DNA from: Chryseobacterium artocarpi
GTDB lineage: Bacteria; Bacteroidota; Bacteroidia; Flavobacteriales; Weeksellaceae
NCBI RefSeq assembly: GCF_001684975.1
Contig: NZ_MAYH01000001.1
Location: forward strand, 434,001 to 498,000
DNA: 64,000 nt
Reading direction: 5' to 3'
Shown: in pieces, positions 39,901 through 47,600 of the stretch
Numbering within the stretch: the first letter of the stretch is position 1
How the letters are laid out: the number at the start of each line of letters is the position of its first letter
Notes under the pieces: generated by a model
What the model was told of the DNA's origin: nothing
Database searches by the model: none
The model's input: the letters and a program-made list of their open reading frames with translations, nothing else
Position numbers and translations under genes: made by a program

Positions 39901-40402
39901 TAGTACATGGAGTCTATTCGCGGAAAATCCATCAGGAAATGTAGTTGAGGATTCTATAAATAATGTCGGTACAAATTCCTATAAGGCTATTGTAATAGAT
40001 GAAGAAAATAACAAAGCAACATCAAACACACTTACTTATAAAAAAGAATACCGCCCAACGATTGTAGTTAAGAGTCTTAAGCCTGTTTCAACTTGCTGTA
40101 CTCCTGAGTTGCCTGTTATTACATCTTATCCGGGAGGGGATGATGTTCTATATGTTGATCTATTTGGTCTTACTAATAATACTTTTGGGTTAAAAGGTGT
40201 AGGTAGAGCAATACCTCATCTGGATGATCTTGAATATTTCTGGAGTAAATTAGAAGGTCCGGAAGTAACTCTCGAGAATATTAATAATTCTAGTCTTGTC
40301 GTTAAAAATCCAAGTCGTGGAACTTACAGATTCCAGCTTTTGGTTAAAGATGTTAGTAGTGATGCATTTGGGGTCAGTATAATTAAAGTCGTGGTGAGTT
40401 AG
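36911..40402 (+). CDS. Second modular fibre-like eCIS protein with Ig/FN3-like repeats
   Basis: 1163 residues. The first 590 residues are paralogous to the preceding protein (YRKFSKGQYIEKTHFNEFLDYFEDQDRLSRVMLEGVGVVCGFK; VERGGTFVLIFD, DFSLPYICC). The C-terminal half differs: PKD/FN3-like domains, then two tandem repeats of about 98 residues (PTVSIKWKDTS... and PSVSIRWNDIS...) and a last PKD-like domain (YFWSKLEGPEVTLENI). So the pair keeps a common docking module and swaps binding modules. No signal peptide is present. A 127-base gap separates it from the first fibre-like gene. Confidence 0.83.
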   Translation: MNNKLSNIAVRYRKFSKGQYIEKTHFNEFLDYFEDQDRLSRVMLEGVGVVCGFKPKLVYVDKRLNNIQLSQGVAITTDGDLLTLNKTSEVSKDLYVSDLKTINIENKKYTHFKAYDNFKVGYAPFYDDKKTKQIELWELATAEEATTDFQPINDLSNLENKCVLLYLEDYEKDIKPCRGVDCDNHGIQQIRNLKVLVTTEKQMAYIIGQIGFTIDPVTGEPVPNRRDSIQTHPLFLKDIMKPVKQERVVVERLILNDKTDTNILPSDIKKLYQEVLQKNDYGQAIFEKINAISQVIGMGTASHPGFKSTLENILTQEIGFQYAYDVVQDLADTYSEIIKLLPKAFTVSLPDLISFPKHVMLGKLIPNKQLDPFRHQFYNSPVLDEEKAMERVKLLIRRFNQQVQSFRLSSTKSQIRITPSQKLNPLSNKAIPFYYEASEALLKTWNFDRISNRSFLENLTFNNPFYNIEGHQGMDYREAFDKIKEIRDQQQLGFDIMALSLQELVNNKDLSTAYFNEYAEAHPGLEHKRGVERGGTFVLIFDNIGRDTKVIADFSLPYICCTPKIDVKLSLPSPIACAKSDLIPFTVYPMNGDVRAVVAGGLNGGVVLVDGRYFLNPSLVSAELYNKEISFTVNGKPTKCTVRVLPQPDIKIKADSITYPKGDSKDTIVNFKISGENIGDYTYSWDFWDNGRWVNMAPDERGIVTYAFSELNIYRIPTVKVKVISGECAETIEVNLPLTETCPVVSDITYTVVDNDNGNQTFTFNWDLPSDLSTVTGLNIFVSENPSAGWSTESGSYSPKRTITRPIGKKYYFRFGLVGSCREEGGIAGLPGFNSIGIGPDENNHPPTVSIKWKDTSVLDERLCREPVCNFTIVVSANDVDGDIDKILIYKSIEGGASILFAENPEGNMVSDSINKAGKQSYWAVVIDKKGNEVTSNILSYRKESHAPSVSIRWNDISGNADRDCTEPACSYSIEVLASDADGDIKDIQIHKSTDGGSTWSLFAENPSGNVVEDSINNVGTNSYKAIVIDEENNKATSNTLTYKKEYRPTIVVKSLKPVSTCCTPELPVITSYPGGDDVLYVDLFGLTNNTFGLKGVGRAIPHLDDLEYFWSKLEGPEVTLENINNSSLVVKNPSRGTYRFQLLVKDVSSDAFGVSIIKVVVS

Positions 40403-40560
40403 AATTAATCTCAGTTCAATATATGATATAAAGAGCTTTCTTAATTACAAATTCTTTATATCGTATCTGATAATCTAAGGGAGGTATTTTTCATTAGTAG
40501 AACTGTACCTCTCTGGATATTAGGAAAAATATAATAATAACACAATAAAACATAATAAAA

Positions 40561-41445
40561 ATGGAAAGTTTAAAATGTGATATTTCATTTAAACTAGAGT
40601 ACGAATCTTCCGACTTGATAGGAGAAGCAACTGCATATTATAAACCTTCGGACTCTGATACTGAAATTCCCCATAATATAATAGATGATTTGGATAAAGA
40701 ATTTATAAAATTGCCTATTAATAGTCTTGGTAGTTACGATCTAAGAGTTAAATTGTCTGCAGGTGCTGTTAGTGATGAAGAGAAAATTGAATTTATAGTC
40801 GGGAAGTGTGCTACTTGTGAACCTCCAAAGGTACATACGGTAGATGAAGTGGAATATGGTCAGTTGGTAATAAATTATTTTGCTGATCCTTTTGACCTTA
40901 TAACATTGGAATATCAGATAGCATTGGATAAAGAATTTAAGCACATTATTCATTCAAAGGTTGGGTTTGATAATCCATCAGAATATATTGATATGAATGA
41001 TGCAAAACTCCCTGATGGTAAGCTTTTATACATAAGAATGAGAAGATATTGTAAATCAAAAGGAATTGATGTGATCTCGGTTTGGTCTGATGTTTTGGAG
41101 TTTAAATCCGGCGAATGGAAAGATCCTTTAGAATGCTATTGGTTAGCACAGGATGATGATACAGGACCTGTGATGTGTAATGGAGGACGCGGATATTCCT
41201 GGAAGACTAGAGCTACTTATGATACACCTGTTCCAAAGAAAGGAAGTACAATTCTTTTGCCTAATCTTGTACCGGCATTAAAAGAAAATATAAGAAAATT
41301 TCTTATAGATGCAGAGGATAAATATAAAACGCGTGGACTAGGTTATATTAGGTTTGTGAATGTTACTCCTGATATAATTTATAGTATAAAAAGAGACACC
41401 GCTGAGATTGAAGATACTAAAGAGGTGGATTGTACTAGTACCTAA
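40561..41445 (+). CDS. eCIS accessory protein of unknown function
   Basis: 294 residues, last gene of the structural operon. No signal peptide or membrane segment. The start (SLKCDISFKLEYESSDLIGEATAYYK) and middle (EYIDMNDAKLPDGKLLYIRMRRYCKSKG) suggest beta-sandwich domains of Ig/FN3 type; the closing part contains WLAQDDDTGPVMCNGGRGYSWKT. Position after two fibre-like genes suggests a fibre tip or chaperone, but no family was recognised. Confidence 0.6.
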   Translation: MESLKCDISFKLEYESSDLIGEATAYYKPSDSDTEIPHNIIDDLDKEFIKLPINSLGSYDLRVKLSAGAVSDEEKIEFIVGKCATCEPPKVHTVDEVEYGQLVINYFADPFDLITLEYQIALDKEFKHIIHSKVGFDNPSEYIDMNDAKLPDGKLLYIRMRRYCKSKGIDVISVWSDVLEFKSGEWKDPLECYWLAQDDDTGPVMCNGGRGYSWKTRATYDTPVPKKGSTILLPNLVPALKENIRKFLIDAEDKYKTRGLGYIRFVNVTPDIIYSIKRDTAEIEDTKEVDCTST

Positions 41446-41464
41446 TATTGCTTACCAAAAAATC

Positions 41465-41499
41465 TCAATAAAATCCTCAGTTTTTGAGGATTTTATTGA
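41465..41499. terminator. Bidirectional intrinsic terminator
   Basis: TCAATAAAATCCTCA and TGAGGATTTTATTGA form a perfect 15-bp stem with a 5-nt loop. It lies between the stop of the structural operon and the convergent repressor gene and is flanked by A and T tracts suitable for both strands. Confidence 0.9.
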
Positions 41500-41516
41500 A
41501 TAAATCCGTTCTTTGA

Positions 41517-42182
41517 TCATCTTCTGTTATTCTTACGTCTTGTACTTATAATATTGAAGAGTTTGGCAACATCTTTAAGGTGGATTTCCATGTCTTCATA
41601 ATATTCATTCAGAGAATGAAGGGTAATAATACCATTCTCAACATCGTGATTGATGATTCGTTTCACTAAAATACCTTTCTCTTTGTGAACGATAACAAAA
41701 TCCCATTTATCATAATGCAGCTTACTCATCCAGTAATCCTGTCTGATATTTCTACATAAAATAATATCACCTTCCAGATAGCTTTCATACGATCCGTTAT
41801 CCATGCTGTCTCCTTTTACTTCGAAACACATGTATTCACCACGATGTTCTATATCATCAGTAAAAGGAATGGTAGGAAGGCTTTCAATATACTCTTCATC
41901 AGCAAATCTGCTTAGGTAGCCAGCTTGTGCATATTGATTCGCAAGCGGAACATTCATGATCTTTAAATTTGAAAAAACTACAGGAGAAGCAGTGTCATCA
42001 TTAAGTTTATTTTGTTGTTCCTGTAATAAATTGGTGACGAAATAAGCCGTTGTTTCCGGTATTTTCCGTTCGCCTTTTTCCCAATATTGTACGGCTCGGG
42101 TACCTACTCCTATAGATTTTGCTATATCAGCTTGCTTCATGTTGAGCTTTTTCCTGATTTCTTTAAATTCTAAATAGTTCAT
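41517..42182 (-). CDS. XRE/S24 LexA-like self-cleaving repressor
   Basis: 221 residues. An N-terminal helix-turn-helix (MKQADIAKSIGVGTRAVQYWEKGERK, residues 15-40) is joined to a C-terminal S24 peptidase domain. The catalytic pair is Ser126 (VKGDSMDNG) and Lys174 (GILVKRI), and an Ala87-Gly88 bond (QYAQAGYL) sits where LexA and phage CI proteins are cut. All elements for RecA-stimulated self-cleavage are therefore present. A palindromic site and a promoter lie in the 100 bases upstream. It probably keeps the genes on its right side silent until DNA damage, as in a prophage switch. Confidence 0.9.
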   Translation of the reverse strand: MNYLEFKEIRKKLNMKQADIAKSIGVGTRAVQYWEKGERKIPETTAYFVTNLLQEQQNKLNDDTASPVVFSNLKIMNVPLANQYAQAGYLSRFADEEYIESLPTIPFTDDIEHRGEYMCFEVKGDSMDNGSYESYLEGDIILCRNIRQDYWMSKLHYDKWDFVIVHKEKGILVKRIINHDVENGIITLHSLNEYYEDMEIHLKDVAKLFNIISTRRKNNRR

Positions 42183-43109
42183 TTTGATGTGTTTAATAGT
42201 TTACATGGAAAAAATATGCAAAATATTCGCTTTTATATTTTGAAAAACGAACAATGTTCGTATATTTGTTTCGCCGTTAGAACGAAACATGGCAAATATA
42301 CAAAATTATATTTATAATTTAATGCTGGATTGATGTTTTGAAGCTTTGATATTATATTGTAAAATATTGTAATTAAAAGGATTGTGGGGTTTGATTTTTA
42401 CCTGGTTCTTTTTATAAATGGATTTTAAGTTTTTTGCTTTTTTCAGCGCTGATTAAGACAAAGATAACCTTTTAAATCTAATTTAAATGCAATAATTACG
42501 TTTTTTTAATTGTATTTAAGTGTTGTTTGTTCGTTTGTTGTTCGTTTTTGTGGCGTTAAAATGCGTTTGTTTTTGATTCTTATCTGAATAAAGCAGTCCT
42601 TTTGTTCTTTGTTTTCTTGAAAAATAAAAACTATCCCAAAATGTAGAATGCTTCCGTTGAGCATATAAAAAATCGATTAATTATAGTTTACGGCAAAATA
42701 GCTAATACATTCTGAAGGACAAATGAAATTTGTAAAACAAACTCAGTCTTTTTTAATAATAATTTAATAAAAACAAAATAGACTGTTGTGCAACTTTACA
42801 AAACAAGCCACTGGATATAAATCTGCCTATTGAATTGTCTATAAAACATCAATTCCTTACAACTATCAATAGAAATATTTATATGAAAGTAAAATTAAAA
42901 AAACAGAAGTCCCAGTAATATTTCAATTCGAAAAAACCTGATATCGGCTTCCCAAAAAACAAAACTTAATAATGGAATCATGCTTCTGCTCAAAGGTTAA
43001 AAAAATAACCTTTACGGAGTTCTTGTGGACTTAATTAAACATTCAGAAAATAAGAATTATAAGCCTGATTCAAAAAACTATAACCAAAAAACTTTTTAAA
43101 CCAGAGAAA
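42183..43109. other. 927-bp control region between repressor and small HTH gene
   Basis: Contains the operator-promoter (separate entry), two GTTCG half sites 11 bp apart at 42529-42533 and 42540-42544, and a hairpin near 42986-43012 (AAGGTTA, loop, TAACCTT). Only very short ORFs exist (11 codons from 42883, 20 codons from 42972). It would be a long leader for the HTH and holin genes and could hide an unrecognised small RNA. Confidence 0.55.
42239..42268 (+). promoter_or_regulatory. Operator inside a rightward promoter
   Basis: TTTG (42239-42242), 18 nt, then TATATTTG (42261-42268) fits the Bacteroidetes -33/-7 pattern. The spacer contains the palindrome CGAACAATGTTCG (42248-42260), directly abutting the -7 box, and a second looser dyad GTTTCG...CGAAAC follows. 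A repressor bound here would block the promoter that points to the HTH, holin and cargo genes. The S24 repressor next door is the natural ligand. Confidence 0.7.
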
Positions 43110-43268
43110 ATGAAACGTAGTAAAGAATTAGTAGAAAAAAGAAAAGATTTTGTGATCGATTATGTAAGACGTAATCAAAATAAACAAATGAAGGTGATTG
43201 TAACAGAGCTTACAGAAATGCTGTTTCTATCGGAAAGAACAATATACAATATCATCCTTCAGGCTTAG
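43110..43268 (+). CDS. Small HTH-type protein
   Basis: 52 residues (MKRSKELVEKRKDFVIDYVR, then VTELTEMLFLSERTIYNII). The last 25 residues form a helix-turn-helix of resolvase or homeodomain-like type. It resembles small proteins I recall from flavobacterial prophage and tail-like loci. It lies downstream of the repressor-controlled promoter and may be a local activator or switch protein. A hairpin (AGCATTC/GAATGCT at 43299-43316) follows. Confidence 0.65.
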   Translation: MKRSKELVEKRKDFVIDYVRRNQNKQMKVIVTELTEMLFLSERTIYNIILQA

Positions 43269-43643
43269 TTTGAAGATCGTTAAACAAAATTCAGGGCAAG
43301 CATTCCGTCGAATGCTATTATTAAATAATCTTTTAGAACTAATATATACCATGAATTAGATCTTGAAATTATTCATTCTCAAAAAGATAAGAACAGGCTT
43401 GATGGTAATATAAAACCCTCAATAACAACCTCACCGGACTCCACTGAAGACGGTGTCTGAATCTTTTTCAAATTTAAATTTATAGGTGAAATACTCAGGT
43501 GAAAAACTGTTTTTGCTTTTTAGTTCTGTTGCTTTCAATTAAAGATGAGCTTAAAAAAGAAACCGTTTGACCTTGAGGTACAGTCTGAATTAATGTTCTA
43601 AAGATTAAAAAAACTAATACTCATTTAATAAAATTCTATAACC
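43269..43643. other. 375-bp intergenic region
   Basis: Starts with the small hairpin AGCATTC-CGTC-GAATGCT (43299-43316), which may act as a weak terminator. The rest is AT-rich without a supported ORF. Confidence 0.5.
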
Positions 43644-43811
43644 ATGAAAAAAAAAGAAAAGAAGAAAAAGAAAAAAAATAAGGAAAAGCTGGAAGATCAA
43701 AGAAAAGATATCAATGATCTTATTGACGAATTAGCCTATGCCGATGATAGTGAGAATATCAAAAAAATCAGAAAATTTTTAGACGATATGTACATTCTGA
43801 GCCAAGAATGA
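43644..43811 (+). CDS. Small Lys-rich protein upstream of holin
   Basis: 55 residues. A poly-Lys/Glu start (MKKKEKKKKKKNKEK) is followed by an acidic amphipathic helix (DINDLIDELAYADDSENIKKIRKFLDDMY). No family recognised. It precedes the holin-like gene by 54 bases in the same direction and could be a regulator of the lysis step or a nucleic-acid-binding factor; this is a guess from charge and position. Confidence 0.5.
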   Translation: MKKKEKKKKKKNKEKLEDQRKDINDLIDELAYADDSENIKKIRKFLDDMYILSQE

Positions 43812-43865
43812 TGAGCCGATCAGACTTACTGAAAAAAATAAAAAACTTTAATCAATAATACTAAG

Positions 43866-44243
43866 ATGAATTTGGATAGTATAAAAGCCCTTTTGATCGG
43901 AACTGCAATAGCTTTTTCAGGAGGATTATTAAGGGTATTGGTCTCCATACAAAATAAAGAGAAAAAACAGCCGTGGGAACACTTCATCACCCTGATGATC
44001 GTCATCATTGTAGGCTTTACAATGAGTTATTTGATGAACAGAGCTGAGCTGCACGACAAATGGTATTCAACAGGAATATTGTTTGTTCTCGGTTACGGCT
44101 ACGATAAATTCCTGAAGATGATCACAACGAATTTACCTAACTGGATCGACAAATCAGTCAATCTTTTTATTGAAAACAGATATGGAGTGAGATCAGACAG
44201 ACAGCCTGATGAAGAAGAAAAGAAAGATGATGTGATTCAATAG
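43866..44243 (+). CDS. Holin-like membrane protein
   Basis: 125 residues with three hydrophobic segments: about residues 5-27 (SIKALLIGTAIAFSGGLLRV), 41-58 (FITLMIVIIVGFTMSYLM) and 68-85 (STGILFVLGYGY), and a charged C-terminus (DRQPDEEEKKDD). Size, topology and charged tail are those of class I phage holins, and I recall similar proteins annotated as holins in flavobacterial phages. Holins open the inner membrane at a set time so that endolysin reaches the wall. An endolysin and a spanin-like gene lie in the same locus at 55217-56223. Confidence 0.65.
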   Translation: MNLDSIKALLIGTAIAFSGGLLRVLVSIQNKEKKQPWEHFITLMIVIIVGFTMSYLMNRAELHDKWYSTGILFVLGYGYDKFLKMITTNLPNWIDKSVNLFIENRYGVRSDRQPDEEEKKDDVIQ

Positions 44244-44648
44244 AATAGGAAGCGGGAAAGTAGGAGTTGAAAATAGTAAGTATTTAAACTTAATGACACC
44301 ATAACGATAAATAATTCAACTCAAATACTTACACCATTGTGGCAAAATATTTCTTGATAAATACTTTGCTGCAACTACAGAATCCATCACTTGAAAAAAG
44401 GGTAATTCTCCCCCAAAAGAGTGAATTTTGAAACTAATAACCTGAAAACTCAAAAGAGAGAAAGCCAGAAGTGGTTCAGCATTCCCTGTTTCTCATTGCA
44501 GCGCTGAACACGCTTCCGGTTATTTACCTTCTTAAAGAAATCCACCATACACGGACTGATTTTTCAGTTCAGCAGGTATATAAAACGCAGTAGTATCATT
44601 GCGTTTTGTTCGCCTTTTAACTCAATATGAAATTAAAAAACTAAGTCA
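44244..44648. other. 405-bp intergenic region before cargo gene
   Basis: Contains promoter module copy at 44369-44430 (separate entry). An imperfect inverted repeat, CCAGAAGTGGTTCAGC with GCTGAACACGCTTCCGG, lies at about 44468-44518. No supported ORF. The transcript from the module would have a leader of about 210 nt. Confidence 0.55.
44369..44430 (+). promoter_or_regulatory. eCIS promoter module upstream of cargo gene
   Basis: CTGCAACTACAGAAT (44369-44383), 43 nt, then TTTG of GAATTTTG (44423-44430). Identical box and spacing occur at 50450-50511 and 52579-52640, and a close relative in both divergent eCIS promoters. Confidence 0.65.
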
Positions 44649-47600
44649 ATGAAAACAGCAAATCCTGTAGAAAAAGACAACAAATCCCATCAGAGTAAGG
44701 GCAAAAAACAAAGCCCCAAAGACTCGGTGGTCATCCCTCTATCTGAGGTAGATGTGGTCAGAACCCAAACACAACAATCCCGACGTAATGGAAGTGTTGG
44801 AGCAACTTCTGGCTTACAAAACATTTATGATCAAGGGTCAGAAATAATGAACGGAAAGTTCCAGAATAGCCTGGCAAAAACTGGCGATATCAACCATCCC
44901 CAAACCAAAGTAGCCGAAAAAAGCTATATGGCGACTACTAGCATTGATCAGGCACGTGATTACAATGATGGTAAATCGGGAACTTATCTTCCAAAAACCG
45001 TGCAGGAACAAGCAGTAGCTTATCAGGGAAGTAAAAACAGTACGGGAGTAATCGGAACAGTCAAACAGGCAACGGCAAAAAGTACATCGGAGAAATCGGG
45101 TATTGTACCTATGGAGCAACCCAAATCACTACCTGCGGATGATGTCGTAGAGATGAATAGTGAAGTTAAAACACCTGCAAGTGCTAAAGATAATCCAGGC
45201 TTTATGGAGCTGAGTGGTAGCATCAATACCACAGCCAAATTACAGAAACGCCACGAGTCTGCACCAAAAGCAAGTAACGATGCACAGGCTGCTGCGCCAT
45301 CACCATCCAATGAACGTGAAAGTATGGCACAGGCAGGGCAGGTGAATGTTATGGATGAACAACAACCCGGAACATTCAGTAAAAACGAGTTTAAAGCTTT
45401 ATTGACTGCAAAAATCAAAGGAATAAAGCTTCCTGCAAATGAAGCAGAGGCAGATGAATTTGAGAAAAATAACAACATCCAGGAAGTAAATAAAAGCGCA
45501 ATGGGTGATGTGAAGAACGAGAAAAATGCAGCTTCACATGATATCGCTGATGCAACAGCTAAAAAACCTGATATTACAGGACAACCTGTACGACCTGTTG
45601 CCAAAATGCCAACACCTAACGTTGGTAAAGCTCCGGGTACACCAAGTGTGGCAAAGGCAATGCCTGTTAAAAGAGATGCAGCAAGCGTGGAGAAGCCTAT
45701 TCAGGAGCAAACCGCAAGTATTGATAACGAGATGAAAGCTAATGGTGTGACTGATAGTATGCTTGCTAATTCCAATGAACCATCGTTTACAAAAGCGTTG
45801 GCAGAAAAGAACAACGCAAAAACCCAAAGTGCCGCCGCTACACAGCAGTTTAGAAAAACAGAAGGAAGTGAATTGGCGAAAACCAAAGAAGAAGCTCAAT
45901 CACAAGCTATCCGTCAAATCAGTGGGATGCACAGTGCCCGTAAAGGTGGTTTAGATCATGCTCATGGTGAACAAAAGCAAACTGCAACCAAAGACAGCCA
46001 GAAACGTAAAGAAATTGCAGATCGTATTAACAGTATTTATAATAGCTCCAAAACGGATGTGGATGGTATTTTAAATAACCTTGATAAATCTGTAGCAGAA
46101 AAATTTGACAGAGGAAGTAAGGTAGCCAAAAAAGCATTTGAAGATCATGTACATAAAGAAATGGAAGCTTACAAGATGAGACGTTACAGAAGAGCAGGTA
46201 TGAGCTATGGAGCTATGGCGGCTCTAGGTTTATTGGTATGGGATAAACTTACCAGCTTGCCTGATGAGGTTAATAAATATTTTGATAGTGGTAAAGAGCT
46301 GTACATTAAAGTTATGGACCGTTATATCGACGATATCGCGACCCATGTTACCACTCAGCTTAATGCAGCTAAGACCAGAATCGCTAAAGGCAAAAAAGAT
46401 GTGCAAACATATGTCGACAGTTTATCACCAAGTTTACGTAAAATAGGTAAGGAAGCTATCACAGAAATCCAGAATAAGTTCAATGCCCTGGAGGAAAGTG
46501 TAAACAACAAAAAAAATGCATTAATTGATACGTTAGCTAAAAAATACGCAGACAATGTAGCAGGTATTGATGCCAGAATTACTGAACTGAAATCACAGAA
46601 CAGCGGATTGATTAATAAAGCTCTTGATGTGCTTAAAACAAGCGTTTTTGCAATCATTATTGAAATTAAAAACACCCTTACCAATCTATTGTCTGGTGTG
46701 ATAGAAGCAATTCAGGCAATAATAACAGATCCGATAGGATTCTTCAGAAACCTTATTGCAGGAGTTTCACAAGGGTTTACCAATTTTGGAGCTAACATCT
46801 GGACTCACCTTAAAACCGGATTCTTCGGATGGTTGACCGGAGCGATGAAAGGTATTTCTTTAATCATGCCGGAAGATGTATTTTCTCTAAAAGGAGTATT
46901 CTCTATCACCACACAGATGCTTGGTTTAACATGGAATGGCATTAGAGCTATTGGAGCCAGAGTAATAGGAGAACCTGTAATGAAAGTTCTTGAAACAGGT
47001 TTTGAAATGGTTCAGATTGTTCGTAAGGAAGGTGTTGCCGGACTTTGGGAACATTTGAAAGACCAGTTTGCAGACCTGAAGGAAACAGTAATGGATGCTA
47101 TTATGGACATCATCCAAAATCAGGTGATCCAGGCAGGTATTAAATGGGTGATGGGATTACTGACTCCGGTTGGAGCCTTTATAAAAGCCGCTATGGCGAT
47201 TATAGATGTAGTGAAATTCTTCATCCAGCGAGCAGCTCAGATTATGGAACTTGTGAAAGCCTTTACAGATAGTATAAAAGCAATTGCCAGCGGAAATGTA
47301 GGTGCAGTAGCCAAAGCAATAGAAAATGCATTAGGTAAAGCTGTTCCGGTACTGATTGGCTTCCTTGCTTCATTACTGGGAATTGGCGGATTAGCAGATA
47401 AAGTTGTAGGAGTGATACGCAAAATACGTCAGCGTATTGAAAATGCGATTGTGAAGTTCTGGACTTTTGTGAAAGGTAAAGCTAGAGGATTACTTGGGAA
47501 GTTTGGAATAGGGAAGAAAGATAAGAAAGAGGAAAGAGTAGGAGAACATAGGAAAGTAACTAAAGGAATTGAGTGGTGGAATGACGAAATTACTTTTAAA

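Noticed and set aside
42789..42839. TGCAACTTTACAAAA followed by TGAATTGTC, resembling the promoter module
   Set aside because: Box match is poor and spacing is about ten nt shorter than in the others.
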